51,989 bases of DNA from Aestuariivirga sp. (GTDB lineage: Bacteria > Pseudomonadota > Alphaproteobacteria > Rhizobiales > Aestuariivirgaceae), in NCBI RefSeq assembly GCF_020252395.1, contig NZ_JADCDB010000034.1, positions 1 to 51,989 on the forward strand, written 5' to 3'. The notes beneath the pieces are model-generated. The model made no database searches. It worked only from the letters and a program-made list of their open reading frames with translations, and was not told the DNA's origin. This document shows, in pieces, positions 37,133-45,418 of this stretch; the first letter of the stretch is position 1; each line of letters starts with the position of its first letter. Made by a program: the position numbers and the translations under genes.

Positions 37133-37730
37133 CCGGCTGGCGCTGAACCTCGTGAAGCCCGCGGTGGACGCGGCCGCCCGGCATCTGGCGGCGCGCGGCA
37201 TCACAGCGGACCAGGTGACGCTGGCGGGCTTCGGCTTTGGCATGCTGGCCGCCGTGCTGGTCGCCTCCGGCCACAGCCTCCTCGCCATCCTGCCGCTGGT
37301 CGCCAACCGGGCGCTGGATGGCATCGACGGCGCGCTGGCCAGGCTTTCCACCTCCTCCGAGCGCGGCGCCTTCCTCGACATCTCGCTCGATTTCGTGTTC
37401 TACGCCGCCATTCCGCTGGCCTTCGGCATCGCCGCGCCGAGCGAAAACGCGCTCGCCGCCGCGGTGCTGCTCGCCGCCTTTGTGGTAACGGGGACGAGCT
37501 TCCTCGCCTTCGCCGTGCTGGCGGAGAAGCGCGGGCTGAAGAGCACAGATTATCCGTCCAAGGCCTTCTACTATCTGGGCGGCCTGACCGAGGGCACGGA
37601 GACGATTGCCTGCTTCCTTGCCATGTGCCTGTGGCCGCAACACTTCGCTGCGCTGGCATATTTCTATGCATTCCTCTGTGCGCTGACGGCCGCGACGCGG
37701 CTGCAAGCGGGCTGGAAGGCCTTCGGCTGA
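37125..37730 (+). CDS. ynjF: CDP-alcohol phosphatidyltransferase-family protein, YnjF-like
   Basis: A 201-residue integral membrane enzyme with about five or six transmembrane segments. The catalytic CDP-OH-P motif is present: D-x2-D-G-x2-A-R then G-x3-D-x3-D (RALDGIDGALAR..GAFLDISLD). Such enzymes move a phosphoalcohol from CDP to an alcohol, for example in phospholipid head-group synthesis. It overlaps ynjD by eight bases, so its acceptor alcohol could be what the transporter brings in. The exact reaction is unknown. Confidence 0.88.
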   Translation: MLDRLALNLVKPAVDAAARHLAARGITADQVTLAGFGFGMLAAVLVASGHSLLAILPLVANRALDGIDGALARLSTSSERGAFLDISLDFVFYAAIPLAFGIAAPSENALAAAVLLAAFVVTGTSFLAFAVLAEKRGLKSTDYPSKAFYYLGGLTEGTETIACFLAMCLWPQHFAALAYFYAFLCALTAATRLQAGWKAFG

Positions 37731-37761
37731 AAAAACTTTGCCCGCGCGGGCAAGAAAACTC

Positions 37762-37790
37762 TTGCATGTGACGGCGAACAGGAACATATC
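37762..37790 (+). promoter_or_regulatory. candidate sigma-70 promoter for the decarboxylase leader
   Basis: TTGCAT (37762-37767), a 17-base spacer and CATATC (37785-37790) precede the structured leader, placing a start of transcription near its 5' end. A perfect 16-base palindrome, TTGCCCGCGCGGGCAA (37738-37753), lies just upstream and could be an operator. Confidence 0.4.
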
Positions 37791-38040
37791 GCGCTCGCCC
37801 AAAGTCGCACGTGCCCCAAGGATTTCCCCAAAGCAACGACGGTGCGGGCTTTTTGGTCTCTGCCGGCTCCTCCAAAGGCCGGGGTTACTGAGAGGCACCA
37901 CTATCCTTGCCCCATGTGCGATTGGGAGCTTCCCGATCAAGCCAAGGCGAACGTCAGTCTGAGCAGAGCGTTTCCGCGTCTCCACAGCGTGGCACGACCG
38001 TCATCATTCTGGCGCAGGCAACGCTTACCCTTGATTCCGG
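37791..38040 (+). ncRNA. speF-type cis-regulatory leader RNA
   Basis: The 250-base leader of the ornithine decarboxylase gene is strongly structured. Outer helix 37806-37813 (CGCACGTG) pairs with 37913-37920 (CATGTGCG, one G-U); inner helix 37817-37823 (CAAGGAT) pairs with 37903-37909 (ATCCTTG); a small hairpin lies at 37863-37882; and a stem-loop ATTGGGA-GCT-TCCCGAT (37921-37937) abuts the outer helix. Position and shape fit the speF motif known upstream of alphaproteobacterial ornithine decarboxylase genes. The identity to that motif is from memory; a covariance search would settle it. The 3' limit is approximate. Confidence 0.7.
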
Positions 38041-38051
38041 GAGATACCCCC

Positions 38052-39188
38052 ATGGCCACCACCGTCCGCATTCTCGACTTCCTGCGTGACCGACGTCCCG
38101 AGGGCCCTTGCCTCGTCGTCGACCTTGAGGTCATCGCCGGCAATTACCGCGCCTTCCGCCGCGCCATGCCCGACACCCGCATCTTCTATGCGGTGAAGGC
38201 GAATCCGGCGCCGGAGATACTGAAGATGCTCGTCGGCATGGGCTCCTGCTTCGACACCGCTTCGGTGCCGGAGATCGAGATGGCGCTGGCCGCCGGGGCC
38301 ACGCCGGACCGCATCTCCTTTGGCAACACCATCAAGAAGGAGCGCGACATCGCGCGCGCCCACCAGCTGGGCGTGAAGCTCTTCGCCGTCGACTCGGGTG
38401 AGGAAGTGGAGAAGGTCGCCCGTGCGGCTCCGGCTGCGCAGGTGTTCTGCCGCATCCTCACCGATGGCGCGGGCGCCGAGTGGCCGCTGTCGCGCAAGTT
38501 CGGCTGCGAGCCCGCCATGGCGGTGGACGTGCTGATGCATGCCCACACGCTGGGCCTCGAGGCCTATGGCATCTCCTTCCATGTCGGCTCGCAGCAGACC
38601 AGGCTCGAGGCCTGGGACCAGGCTCTCGAGGAGTCGAAGGCAATCTTCGATGCGATGCAGAAGCACGGCATCACGCTGAAGATGGTGAACCTCGGCGGCG
38701 GCTTCCCGACCAAATACCTGAAAGAGGTGCCGGGCACGGGAAGCTATGCCAACGCCATCCACGAGGCGCTGACCAAGCATTTCGGCAACGCGATCCCCGA
38801 GACGATCATCGAGCCGGGCCGCGGCATGGTGGGCAATGCCGGCGTGGTGAAGGCGGAGGTGGTGCTGATCTCCAAGAAGCACGCCAACGACAACCACCGC
38901 TGGGTCTATCTCGACATCGGCAAGTTCGGCGGCCTCGCCGAGACGATGGACGAGGCGATCCGCTACCCGATCGTGACGGCGAAAGACGCCGATGCGAAGG
39001 CGCCCTGCGTGATCGCAGGTCCCACCTGCGACTCGGCCGACGTGCTCTACGAGAAGACGCCGTATGACCTTCCCGTGACGCTCACGGTGGGTGACGAGGT
39101 CCTGATCGAGGCGACCGGCGCCTATACGACGACCTATGCGGCCGTGGCCTTCAACGGCTTCTCGCCGCTCAAGTCCTACGTCATCTGA
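38052..39188 (+). CDS. odc: PLP-dependent ornithine/lysine decarboxylase (type III fold)
   Basis: A 378-residue alanine-racemase-fold decarboxylase that makes putrescine from ornithine (or cadaverine from lysine). PLP Lys is K49 in FYAVKANPAP; SFHVGSQQ, GGGFP and EPGR hold the cofactor; the catalytic Cys is in GPTCDSADV. Length fits the eukaryote-like bacterial ODC group. ATG 38052 has GGGAG upstream. An open frame continues upstream through the leader RNA (from 37842) but that region is better explained as structured RNA. It is followed by a GNAT acetyltransferase, a frequent neighbour. Confidence 0.93.
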   Translation: MATTVRILDFLRDRRPEGPCLVVDLEVIAGNYRAFRRAMPDTRIFYAVKANPAPEILKMLVGMGSCFDTASVPEIEMALAAGATPDRISFGNTIKKERDIARAHQLGVKLFAVDSGEEVEKVARAAPAAQVFCRILTDGAGAEWPLSRKFGCEPAMAVDVLMHAHTLGLEAYGISFHVGSQQTRLEAWDQALEESKAIFDAMQKHGITLKMVNLGGGFPTKYLKEVPGTGSYANAIHEALTKHFGNAIPETIIEPGRGMVGNAGVVKAEVVLISKKHANDNHRWVYLDIGKFGGLAETMDEAIRYPIVTAKDADAKAPCVIAGPTCDSADVLYEKTPYDLPVTLTVGDEVLIEATGAYTTTYAAVAFNGFSPLKSYVI

Positions 39189-39208
39189 CGTTACGCACAC
39201 TCCAGTCG

Positions 39209-39228
39209 CCCCCGGCAGGTGCCGGGGG
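39209..39228 (+). terminator. hairpin after ornithine decarboxylase gene
   Basis: Eight-base-pair stem CCCCCGGC / GCCGGGGG with a four-base loop, 20 bases after the stop. No T-run follows, so termination would be weak; the sequence after it (CGGCGGGATGACAG) resembles the REP-type repeat at 33547-33632, so this may be a repeat remnant. Confidence 0.35.
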
Positions 39229-39287
39229 ACCACCTCGTTCTTTGGTTCCCGGCGCTTGAGCGGCGGGATGACAGGAAGGCTTTTGAC

Positions 39288-39812
39288 ATGATCCAGATCC
39301 GCACCGAGACCGCTGCCGACGTTGCCGCCCGCGAGCGCCTGCTCGACCGCGCTTTCGGCAAGAGCCGCCGCCGCAAGACCTCCGAGCGCCTGCGCGAGGG
39401 GCGCCAGCCGTCCGAGAGCCTCGCTTTCACGGCGGTCGACGAGAGGGGCAAGCTCGTCGGCACGCTGCGCCTGTGGGACGTGGTGGCGGGTTCCGCCGGC
39501 CCCGCACTCCTGCTCGGGCCGCTGGCGGTGGAGTGCAAGCACCAGGGCAAGGGCATCGGCGCCGCGCTGATGCGCCATGCGATGGCGCAGGCGAAGGAGC
39601 TCGGCCATGCGGTCATCATCCTGGTGGGCGATGCGCCTTACTATGCGCGCTTCGGTTTCTCCGGCGCTCTGATGGCGGACCTGCATCTGCCGGGCCCGGT
39701 GGACCGCGCGCGCTTCCTCGGGATCGAGCTGATCCCCGGTGCGCTCGATGGCGCGGAAGGCCTGGTTGCCGGCTGCGGCCGGCTCAAGGCGCTTCGTCAG
39801 GAAGCAGCTTAA
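39288..39812 (+). CDS. GNAT-family N-acetyltransferase
   Basis: A 174-residue acetyltransferase. The acetyl-CoA-binding motif A is LGPLAVECKHQGKGIGAALM (Q/R-x2-G-x-G/A around residue 88), and the C-terminal half has YYARFGF, the motif of the YhbS-like group. The substrate is unknown; its place right after ornithine decarboxylase suggests a polyamine or related amine. ATG 39288 has AGGAAGG upstream. Its stop overlaps the convergent kinase gene by four bases. Confidence 0.88.
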   Translation: MIQIRTETAADVAARERLLDRAFGKSRRRKTSERLREGRQPSESLAFTAVDERGKLVGTLRLWDVVAGSAGPALLLGPLAVECKHQGKGIGAALMRHAMAQAKELGHAVIILVGDAPYYARFGFSGALMADLHLPGPVDRARFLGIELIPGALDGAEGLVAGCGRLKALRQEAA

Positions 39813-41230
39813 GCTTCCTTCCAGCCCCGGGCGCGCGTTATCGCTGTGGCGAAGCGGCTGCGCGCCTGAGGGCCATAGGTCCCCACCGGCTTCACGCTGC
39901 TGGCGGGCGGCGGCAATTCTGGAAGAGTTGCCACGCCCAGCCCCCGCATCGCCATGCGGGCGGTTCCCAGCGCCGTGAGGTCGGTGGAGGACGGAACCAC
40001 GATGGTCCGCCCCGTCACATCCGCCAGCACCTGGAGGAGGTAAGGGTTCTTCGCCATGCCGCCATCGACCGACACGCTGGCGCCGAGCGGCAAGAGCTCG
40101 GCCATCGCGGCGATCACCTCCGCCGCGCGGAGCGCCACGCCCTCGATCAGGCTCTGCATCAGATCGGCGCGCGTGGTGTCGAGGCCAAGCCCGATCCACA
40201 GACCCGCCGCCGCGCGGTCCCAATGCGGGCAGGCAAGCCCTGAGAGCGCGGGCACGAAGGCGAGGCCGCGTAGGATGGCGGGCTCCTTCCCGAAGGCGTT
40301 GATCTCCGCATAGTCGGAAAACAACCCCAGCTGCTTGGCCCAGTTCACCGCCGAGGCGGCATTGTAGACCCCGCCTTCCAGCGCGAAATGCGGCTTCTCT
40401 TTCAGCCGCTGCCAGGCGACCGTGGACACGATGCCGAAGCGGCTGCCGTTCACGCGCTTGGCCCCGGCAATGGCCAGCGCGAAAGCGCCGGTGCCGAAGG
40501 TAATCTTCACGTCGCCCACGCCTGAGCAGCCATGGCCGAAGAGAGCCGCCTGCTGGTCGACGAAGCTCGCGGTGACCGGCACGCCCTTGTGCTCGCCGAA
40601 GTGACCGGTCGAAGGCCTGATTTCCGGCAGGCACTCCATCGGCACGCCGAAGAGATCGCAGAGCTTCGGGTCCCACTGGAACGAGTCGAGCGACATCAGG
40701 CTGGTGCGCGAAGCATTGGTGACGTCGGTCACGAACTGGCCGGTGAGGCGCGCGAGAAAGAAGGCCTCCGAGGTGCCGAGCCGCAGCCGCTTCTGCTTGA
40801 GCAGGCCCTTCGCCTCGGGCACGTGGTCGATGAACCAGCGCAGCTTGGCGGCGGAGAAATAGGAATCGAGCGGCAGGCCCGCCAGTTCTTGTGTCAGCTC
40901 CTCCGCACCCTCAGCCTCGAGCCGCGCGGTCACGTCCTTCGTGCGGTCGTCCTGCCAGACAATGGCATTGTGGATGGGGCGGCCCGTCGCAGAGTCCCAA
41001 GCGATGACCGTCTCGCCCTGGTTGTCGATGCCGATGGCATCGACTTTGCCGGCAGCGGCGATGGCCAGTGTTACATGGCGGACGAGTTCCTCCGGATCAT
41101 GTTCCACCCAGCCTGGCTGCGGATAGACCTGCGCATGCTCGAAGCCGGCGACGGACGTGAAGCGCCCGTCCACATCGTAGACATAGGACTTGGTACCCGT
41201 GGTGCCCTGGTCGACTGCAACGACTTTCAC
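39809..41230 (-). CDS. FGGY-family carbohydrate kinase, glycerol kinase-like
   Basis: A 473-residue kinase. The ATP phosphate-binding loop is VDQGTTGTKS near the N-terminus, IGIDNQGETVIAWD and IVWQDDR match glycerol kinase, and the C-terminal half has FGTGAF and GGMAKNPYLLQ. GlpK-type enzymes have similar motifs, so glycerol or a related polyol is likely. GTG 41230 overlaps the upstream stop by four bases. It is last in a three-gene unit with two FAD enzymes. Confidence 0.88.
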   Translation of the reverse strand: MKVVAVDQGTTGTKSYVYDVDGRFTSVAGFEHAQVYPQPGWVEHDPEELVRHVTLAIAAAGKVDAIGIDNQGETVIAWDSATGRPIHNAIVWQDDRTKDVTARLEAEGAEELTQELAGLPLDSYFSAAKLRWFIDHVPEAKGLLKQKRLRLGTSEAFFLARLTGQFVTDVTNASRTSLMSLDSFQWDPKLCDLFGVPMECLPEIRPSTGHFGEHKGVPVTASFVDQQAALFGHGCSGVGDVKITFGTGAFALAIAGAKRVNGSRFGIVSTVAWQRLKEKPHFALEGGVYNAASAVNWAKQLGLFSDYAEINAFGKEPAILRGLAFVPALSGLACPHWDRAAAGLWIGLGLDTTRADLMQSLIEGVALRAAEVIAAMAELLPLGASVSVDGGMAKNPYLLQVLADVTGRTIVVPSSTDLTALGTARMAMRGLGVATLPELPPPASSVKPVGTYGPQARSRFATAITRARGWKEA

Positions 41231-42093
41231 GCCAATTCTCCTGCCATCTTCTCCGCAATGGCGCGGCCCTCGCGCCAGCAGGCGCCGGAGGTCTTGAGCG
41301 CACCATGCACATTGCCGGCGAGCGTCACCTTCGGCCGGTTCACCAGCAGCGATGCCTCCGGCACCCATTCGCCCGTGAAGATCACGCCATCGCAGGCCAC
41401 GCGCTCATGACTGCCCTCGCGCTCGATCTCCACCGCTTCCACCTGCGAACGGCCCTCGATGGCGATGAGTTTCGTCCTCGTCCAGACCGGGACGCCATAG
41501 ACAAACTGTGCAACGAGATCGCCGGGGCGGGGCGCCGAGATCCGGTCCTTCGCCTCGATCATCGCCACGGGGCGGATGCAGAGATGGCGGCAGGTGAGGA
41601 TGGCTGAGAAGGAGACCAATTCAGTGCCGATGATCACCGGCCGCGCGAAGGGTGCGAAATTCTGCAGATAGATATTGGCCTGCAGCGCGCCGGTGGTCAT
41701 CACCCCGCGCGGCCTGCTGCCGCCGACGAAGCGCGGGGCGCGCGGCGTCTCGCGCGTGCCGGTGGCGAGGAGGATCTTGCCTGCCGCCATCTCGTGAATG
41801 CCACGCGCGTTCTGCACGCGCAGAATGTCACCGTCGATGCCCAGCACGGTGTGGCCCGCTCGCACATCGAGAGCCGCCGAATCCGCCCGCAGCTGCGCGG
41901 CAAAACGCGGGCCGGTCCAGATGCGGCGGTGGCTCTGCCAGCCGAAGCCCAGATGCCCGCAATGACGCGGAACGCCACCGGCCTGTTGTTCGCGCTCCAG
42001 CACCGTGGCGGCGATGCCGAGCTCGGAAAAGCGCCGCGCGGCGGAAAGCCCCGCGGGCCCGCCGCCGATGATGATGGCGTCACGCCGCTCCAT
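41227..42093 (-). CDS. FAD-dependent oxidoreductase, GlpB/thioredoxin-reductase-like
   Basis: A 288-residue flavoprotein with an N-terminal FAD dinucleotide fold (IIGGGPAGLSAARR) and GTRETPRAPRF, the second nucleotide-binding region found in NADH-dependent pyridine nucleotide-disulfide relatives. The Cys in RHCGHLG is not part of a CxxC pair, so it is not a disulfide reductase. It overlaps the preceding gene by 14 bases and has AGGGAGAAG before ATG 42093. With the GlpA-like gene upstream it probably forms a two-component dehydrogenase. Confidence 0.8.
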   Translation of the reverse strand: MERRDAIIIGGGPAGLSAARRFSELGIAATVLEREQQAGGVPRHCGHLGFGWQSHRRIWTGPRFAAQLRADSAALDVRAGHTVLGIDGDILRVQNARGIHEMAAGKILLATGTRETPRAPRFVGGSRPRGVMTTGALQANIYLQNFAPFARPVIIGTELVSFSAILTCRHLCIRPVAMIEAKDRISAPRPGDLVAQFVYGVPVWTRTKLIAIEGRSQVEAVEIEREGSHERVACDGVIFTGEWVPEASLLVNRPKVTLAGNVHGALKTSGACWREGRAIAEKMAGELA

Positions 42094-43435
42094 GGATCTT
42101 CTCCCTGAATATGGCCTCGACATGGGCGGAACAGTTGAAGCCCTGGCAGCGCCCCATCATGGCCCGCGTGCGGCGCTTGAGGCCGCCCAGATCTCCCGCG
42201 GGCAACGGACCTTCGAGTGCCCGTTCGATCTCGCCGCGCGTCACCCATTCGCAATGGCAGACGATCTCGCCGCCTTGCATGTAGGGCCGCGGACGTACCT
42301 CGGTAAGATTAGGCACCGGGGTCCAGATCGGCTCGACCGGATTGGGCAAGGCGCCGAAATGCGTGACGTAGAGCCCAGCCGCATGCTGCGCGATGCCGAG
42401 GCTGGCGGTGAGGCCAGTGGAGCGGATGCCGCCCACGGTGATCCAGCCGCGCCCGGGCAGCGCCTCGATCACATAGTCCTTGTGCTCCGTCGCAGGCCTC
42501 AAGCCAGCATAGATGGCATTGACGCCGATGCCTTGCAGTGCGGGCACCATCTCCAGCGCGCGCGACTTGAGTTTTTCGAGCGTGGCGGTGTCGGTCGCCG
42601 CCACCTCGCGCTCGGTCACGTCCTCGGCCGTCGGGCCGATGGCGAGATTGCCGAAGGCGGTGCGGAACAGCACCACGCCCTTGGTGCGTTCGGCGGGCAC
42701 AGGAAGGATGATGGTATGCACAAGCTGCGAGGCAGGCTTGTCGAACACCACGAACTGGCCGCGGCGCGGCGTGATGGTGAAGGGGGAGGGCCGCGCGATC
42801 GCCTCGACGAGGTCGCCGAAATTCCCGGCGGCATTGATGACGACGCGCGCGGTGACGGGACCCGCCTTACCGGCGAGCGTCCACACACCATTGACAAACT
42901 CACCGCCCGTCACCTCCGCATGGCGCAGGATCACCGCGCCATGGGCCAGCGCCTGGTGGGCATAGGCGAGCGGGGCCGACCATGCATCGATGATGTGTTC
43001 GCCCGGCACCAGAACGGCAGCCTTCGCTGCGGGCGAGAGCTGCGGTTCGATCCTCAGCAGCTCTTCGCGCGCCACGTGGCGCACGTCGGCGACGCCATTG
43101 GCATGGGCCTTGGCCACGATGCCGCCGAGCTTCGAGCCCTCCTCTTCGCTCCACGCGACGACGAGCGCGGAACTCTTCACCAGCGGCAGGTTCAGCCTGT
43201 CGCGGATCGCGATATACTCGGCATAGCCCGCCTGCATGCAGGCAAGTTCGAGGCTGCCGGCGGGCGCATCGAAACCCGTGTGAAGAAGTGCGCTGTTCCC
43301 TTTGGAGGCGCCGCTGAGGATGTCGGCGCCCCGCTCCAGCAGCACGGCAGAAAGGCCGGCCATGGCGAAACGGCGCAGGATGGCGAGGCCAACAACGCCG
43401 CCGCCGATCACTGCGATGTCGAAGCTTCGCTGCAT
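42080..43435 (-). CDS. FAD-dependent oxidoreductase with BFD-like [2Fe-2S] domain, GlpA-like
   Basis: A 451-residue flavoprotein. The N-terminal FAD fold is VIGGGVVGLAILRR, followed by a DAO-type substrate domain with SGASKGNSALLHTGFD. The C-terminal 80 residues hold Cys in CHCEWVTRGEI and CQGFNC, a bacterioferredoxin-associated [2Fe-2S] motif as in GlpA. This suggests a glycerol-3-phosphate dehydrogenase or a relative with a different 3-carbon substrate. Its ATG at 43435 lies only 20 bases after the upstream terminator. Confidence 0.85.
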   Translation of the reverse strand: MQRSFDIAVIGGGVVGLAILRRFAMAGLSAVLLERGADILSGASKGNSALLHTGFDAPAGSLELACMQAGYAEYIAIRDRLNLPLVKSSALVVAWSEEEGSKLGGIVAKAHANGVADVRHVAREELLRIEPQLSPAAKAAVLVPGEHIIDAWSAPLAYAHQALAHGAVILRHAEVTGGEFVNGVWTLAGKAGPVTARVVINAAGNFGDLVEAIARPSPFTITPRRGQFVVFDKPASQLVHTIILPVPAERTKGVVLFRTAFGNLAIGPTAEDVTEREVAATDTATLEKLKSRALEMVPALQGIGVNAIYAGLRPATEHKDYVIEALPGRGWITVGGIRSTGLTASLGIAQHAAGLYVTHFGALPNPVEPIWTPVPNLTEVRPRPYMQGGEIVCHCEWVTRGEIERALEGPLPAGDLGGLKRRTRAMMGRCQGFNCSAHVEAIFREKIHGAA

Positions 43436-43455
43436 GGGACGATCCTAGCAGAAAC

Positions 43456-43490
43456 GAAAAGGGGCGGCACTTGCGGGCCGCCCCTTCGGA
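43456..43490 (-). terminator. rho-independent terminator of the second APC permease
   Basis: A ten-base-pair stem AAGGGGCGGC (43459-43468) with GCCGCCCCTT (43477-43486), eight-base loop. On the minus strand it is followed by TTTTCGTTTC. It stops transcripts from the permease gene at 43502-45073 before the FAD/kinase unit. Confidence 0.75.
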
Positions 43491-43501
43491 AGTGATGTCG
43501 T

Positions 43502-45073
43502 TTACGAGGCTTCCGCGGCGTCGAGCGCGCTTTCGCGGGCCGCGATCTCGGCCTGGCGGCGCTTGATCTCCTCACCGATCGGCGGTCCGGGGAAGCGCTT
43601 GCGCTCCGACAGGAACCATCCCAGCGCCAGCGCCACCGCCAGGAAGATCAGCGGATTGGTGAGTTGGTTCAGCGGGAACACGAGATCCGGGAACAGCGGC
43701 AGGATGATCGGGTTAAAGGGCGGCTGGATGCCGGCGTAGGCGAGGATGACCACACCGATGACGGTGACCAGCGCGAAGGGCTTGGACCAGCCGCCGAGAC
43801 GGAACGGGCCGTATTCGGTCCAGGTCTTGCCTTCCGCAATGAGCCCCGCCGCCACGGGCATGGCGTAGGAGATATAGAGGAATAGCGCGCAGCCTGCCGC
43901 CAGCGCGAACATGAAGGGCGCATAGTAGCAGGTACCCGCCGACAGAGCCGCCGTCAGCCAGATTGCGTTGACGGGGGTGCGGTGCTTGGGGTGGATGCTG
44001 GAGAGCGCCTTGGACGCCGGAAGGCCGCCGTCACGCGCGAAGGCATAGATCATGCGCGAGGTGGAAGTCATGCCGGCGAGGCCGCAGATGTAGTTGGCGA
44101 TCACGATGCCGATGGCGAGCAGATCCCGGATGATCTCCGGCATCGGCAGGTTGTTGAAGAGGTTGAAGAAGGAGTTAAAGCCGTCCTTCGCCGCCACCGT
44201 GGTATCGGGCATGGCCAGCACGAAGGACGAGGCGAGGAAGAAGCCGAACAGCAGTGACCAGAACACCGAGTTCAGCATGCCCTTCGGCACTGTGGAGCGG
44301 GCGTTGATGGTCTCCTCGGACGTATGCGCCGAGGCGTCGAAGCCGGTGATGGTGTAGAGCGGATAGAGCAGGCCGATGAGGAAGGCCACCAGCGCGGTGC
44401 GTGGTTCCGGCACCACCAGGCCACCCGGCTCGCCCGTGTTGTTCACGAAGGAGAACAGCCGCGAGAGATCGAAGGACGCGCCCCAGATCAGCATCGAGGC
44501 CGTCAGGACGATTGCCACCACGAAGATCAGATAGCCGGAGAAGTCCGTCAGCATCGTGGTGACCTTGATGCCGAAGTGGTTGAACAGCGCCTGGGTGACG
44601 GCGAAGACGGTCACGAAAATACTGGCATGGAGCGCGCCCCAGGCCGAGGTGTCGATGCCGAAGACGCCGGTGATGACGAGGTCCTTCAGCAGCAGGTAGA
44701 CGCCGAAGTTCACCGAGGCGACGACAAAGATCAGGCCGACGAGATTGATCCAGGCGCAGAGCCAGCCCCAACCGCGGCCGCCAAGGATCGACGCCCAGTG
44801 ATAGAGGCCGCCGGCCGTCGGATAGGCCGAGGCGATCTGGCCGACCGAGGCGGCCACCACGAGGGCGAAGAAGCCGCCCACCAGCCAGCCGATCGACACC
44901 GAGAAGCCGCCGCCCGACGAGAAGGCCACCGGGAAGGCGGTGATGCCTCCGGCAAGAATACAGATGATCGAGAACGAGATCGCGAAGTTCGAGAACCCGC
45001 CCATGCGGCGCGCAAGCTCTTGCGCATAGCCCATGTTGTGGAGGACTTTTTCGTCCTCGGTCATGTGTTTCAT
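43502..45073 (-). CDS. APC-superfamily permease (amino acid/choline type)
   Basis: A 523-residue inner-membrane protein with about 12 hydrophobic segments. The N-terminal FSNFAISFSIICILAGGI and IASAYPTAGGLYHWAS match the amino acid/choline transporter subgroup of APC. GFDASAHTSEET is a conserved family segment. ATG 45073 has GGGGGAG upstream. It is divergent from an MttB-family gene, so a quaternary or tertiary methylamine is a possible substrate. It ends at a strong terminator. Confidence 0.88.
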   Translation of the reverse strand: MKHMTEDEKVLHNMGYAQELARRMGGFSNFAISFSIICILAGGITAFPVAFSSGGGFSVSIGWLVGGFFALVVAASVGQIASAYPTAGGLYHWASILGGRGWGWLCAWINLVGLIFVVASVNFGVYLLLKDLVITGVFGIDTSAWGALHASIFVTVFAVTQALFNHFGIKVTTMLTDFSGYLIFVVAIVLTASMLIWGASFDLSRLFSFVNNTGEPGGLVVPEPRTALVAFLIGLLYPLYTITGFDASAHTSEETINARSTVPKGMLNSVFWSLLFGFFLASSFVLAMPDTTVAAKDGFNSFFNLFNNLPMPEIIRDLLAIGIVIANYICGLAGMTSTSRMIYAFARDGGLPASKALSSIHPKHRTPVNAIWLTAALSAGTCYYAPFMFALAAGCALFLYISYAMPVAAGLIAEGKTWTEYGPFRLGGWSKPFALVTVIGVVILAYAGIQPPFNPIILPLFPDLVFPLNQLTNPLIFLAVALALGWFLSERKRFPGPPIGEEIKRRQAEIAARESALDAAEAS

Positions 45074-45185
45074 AACGGCATCTCCCCCACGCCGTCGGGG
45101 CCACCCGGCGCATTACATGTTTGATCAGCTTGGAATCGCCAGCTTGGTCCAGCGATACCCTACTCCCCTCCTGTCATTCTGTAGC

Positions 45186-45221
45186 GTAATTTACAATCGG
45201 TCAACGTGCCGTAACTGATTG
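45186..45221. promoter_or_regulatory. palindromes in the permease/mttB divergent region
   Basis: The 345-base gap holds the perfect palindrome GTAATTTAC (45186-45194), overlapping the first arm of CAATC-N18-GATTG (45194-45221). It is the most AT-rich part of the gap and the likely control site. The rest (45222-45406) is GC-rich with no gene I can support. Confidence 0.35.
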
Positions 45222-45418
45222 GAAACCGAAGGAGTTGCCGGTATCGTTGGCCGCGCCGTTGCCAGAGAATAGTGTTTCGCTACGTCAACCGGCGACATAA
45301 AGTTGCGGGTTGCGGCACCGCGGCGATGATTTGCCCTCGCTCACCGCGCGCTGCCGCCAAGATTGCAGGTGCGCCGCCGCCACGGTGTTTTATGATGCCT
45401 CGCTCCAGGAGACCCATG

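Noticed and set aside
37738-37753. Palindrome after ynjF as a terminator
   Set aside because: The stem is perfect but on the plus strand it is followed by GAAAACT, not a T-run. It is kept only as a possible operator.
38025-40676. 883-codon minus-strand frame across odc, the GNAT gene and the kinase region
   Set aside because: It is antisense to two well-supported genes and shares part of the kinase region in another frame; its residue composition is typical of a shadow frame.
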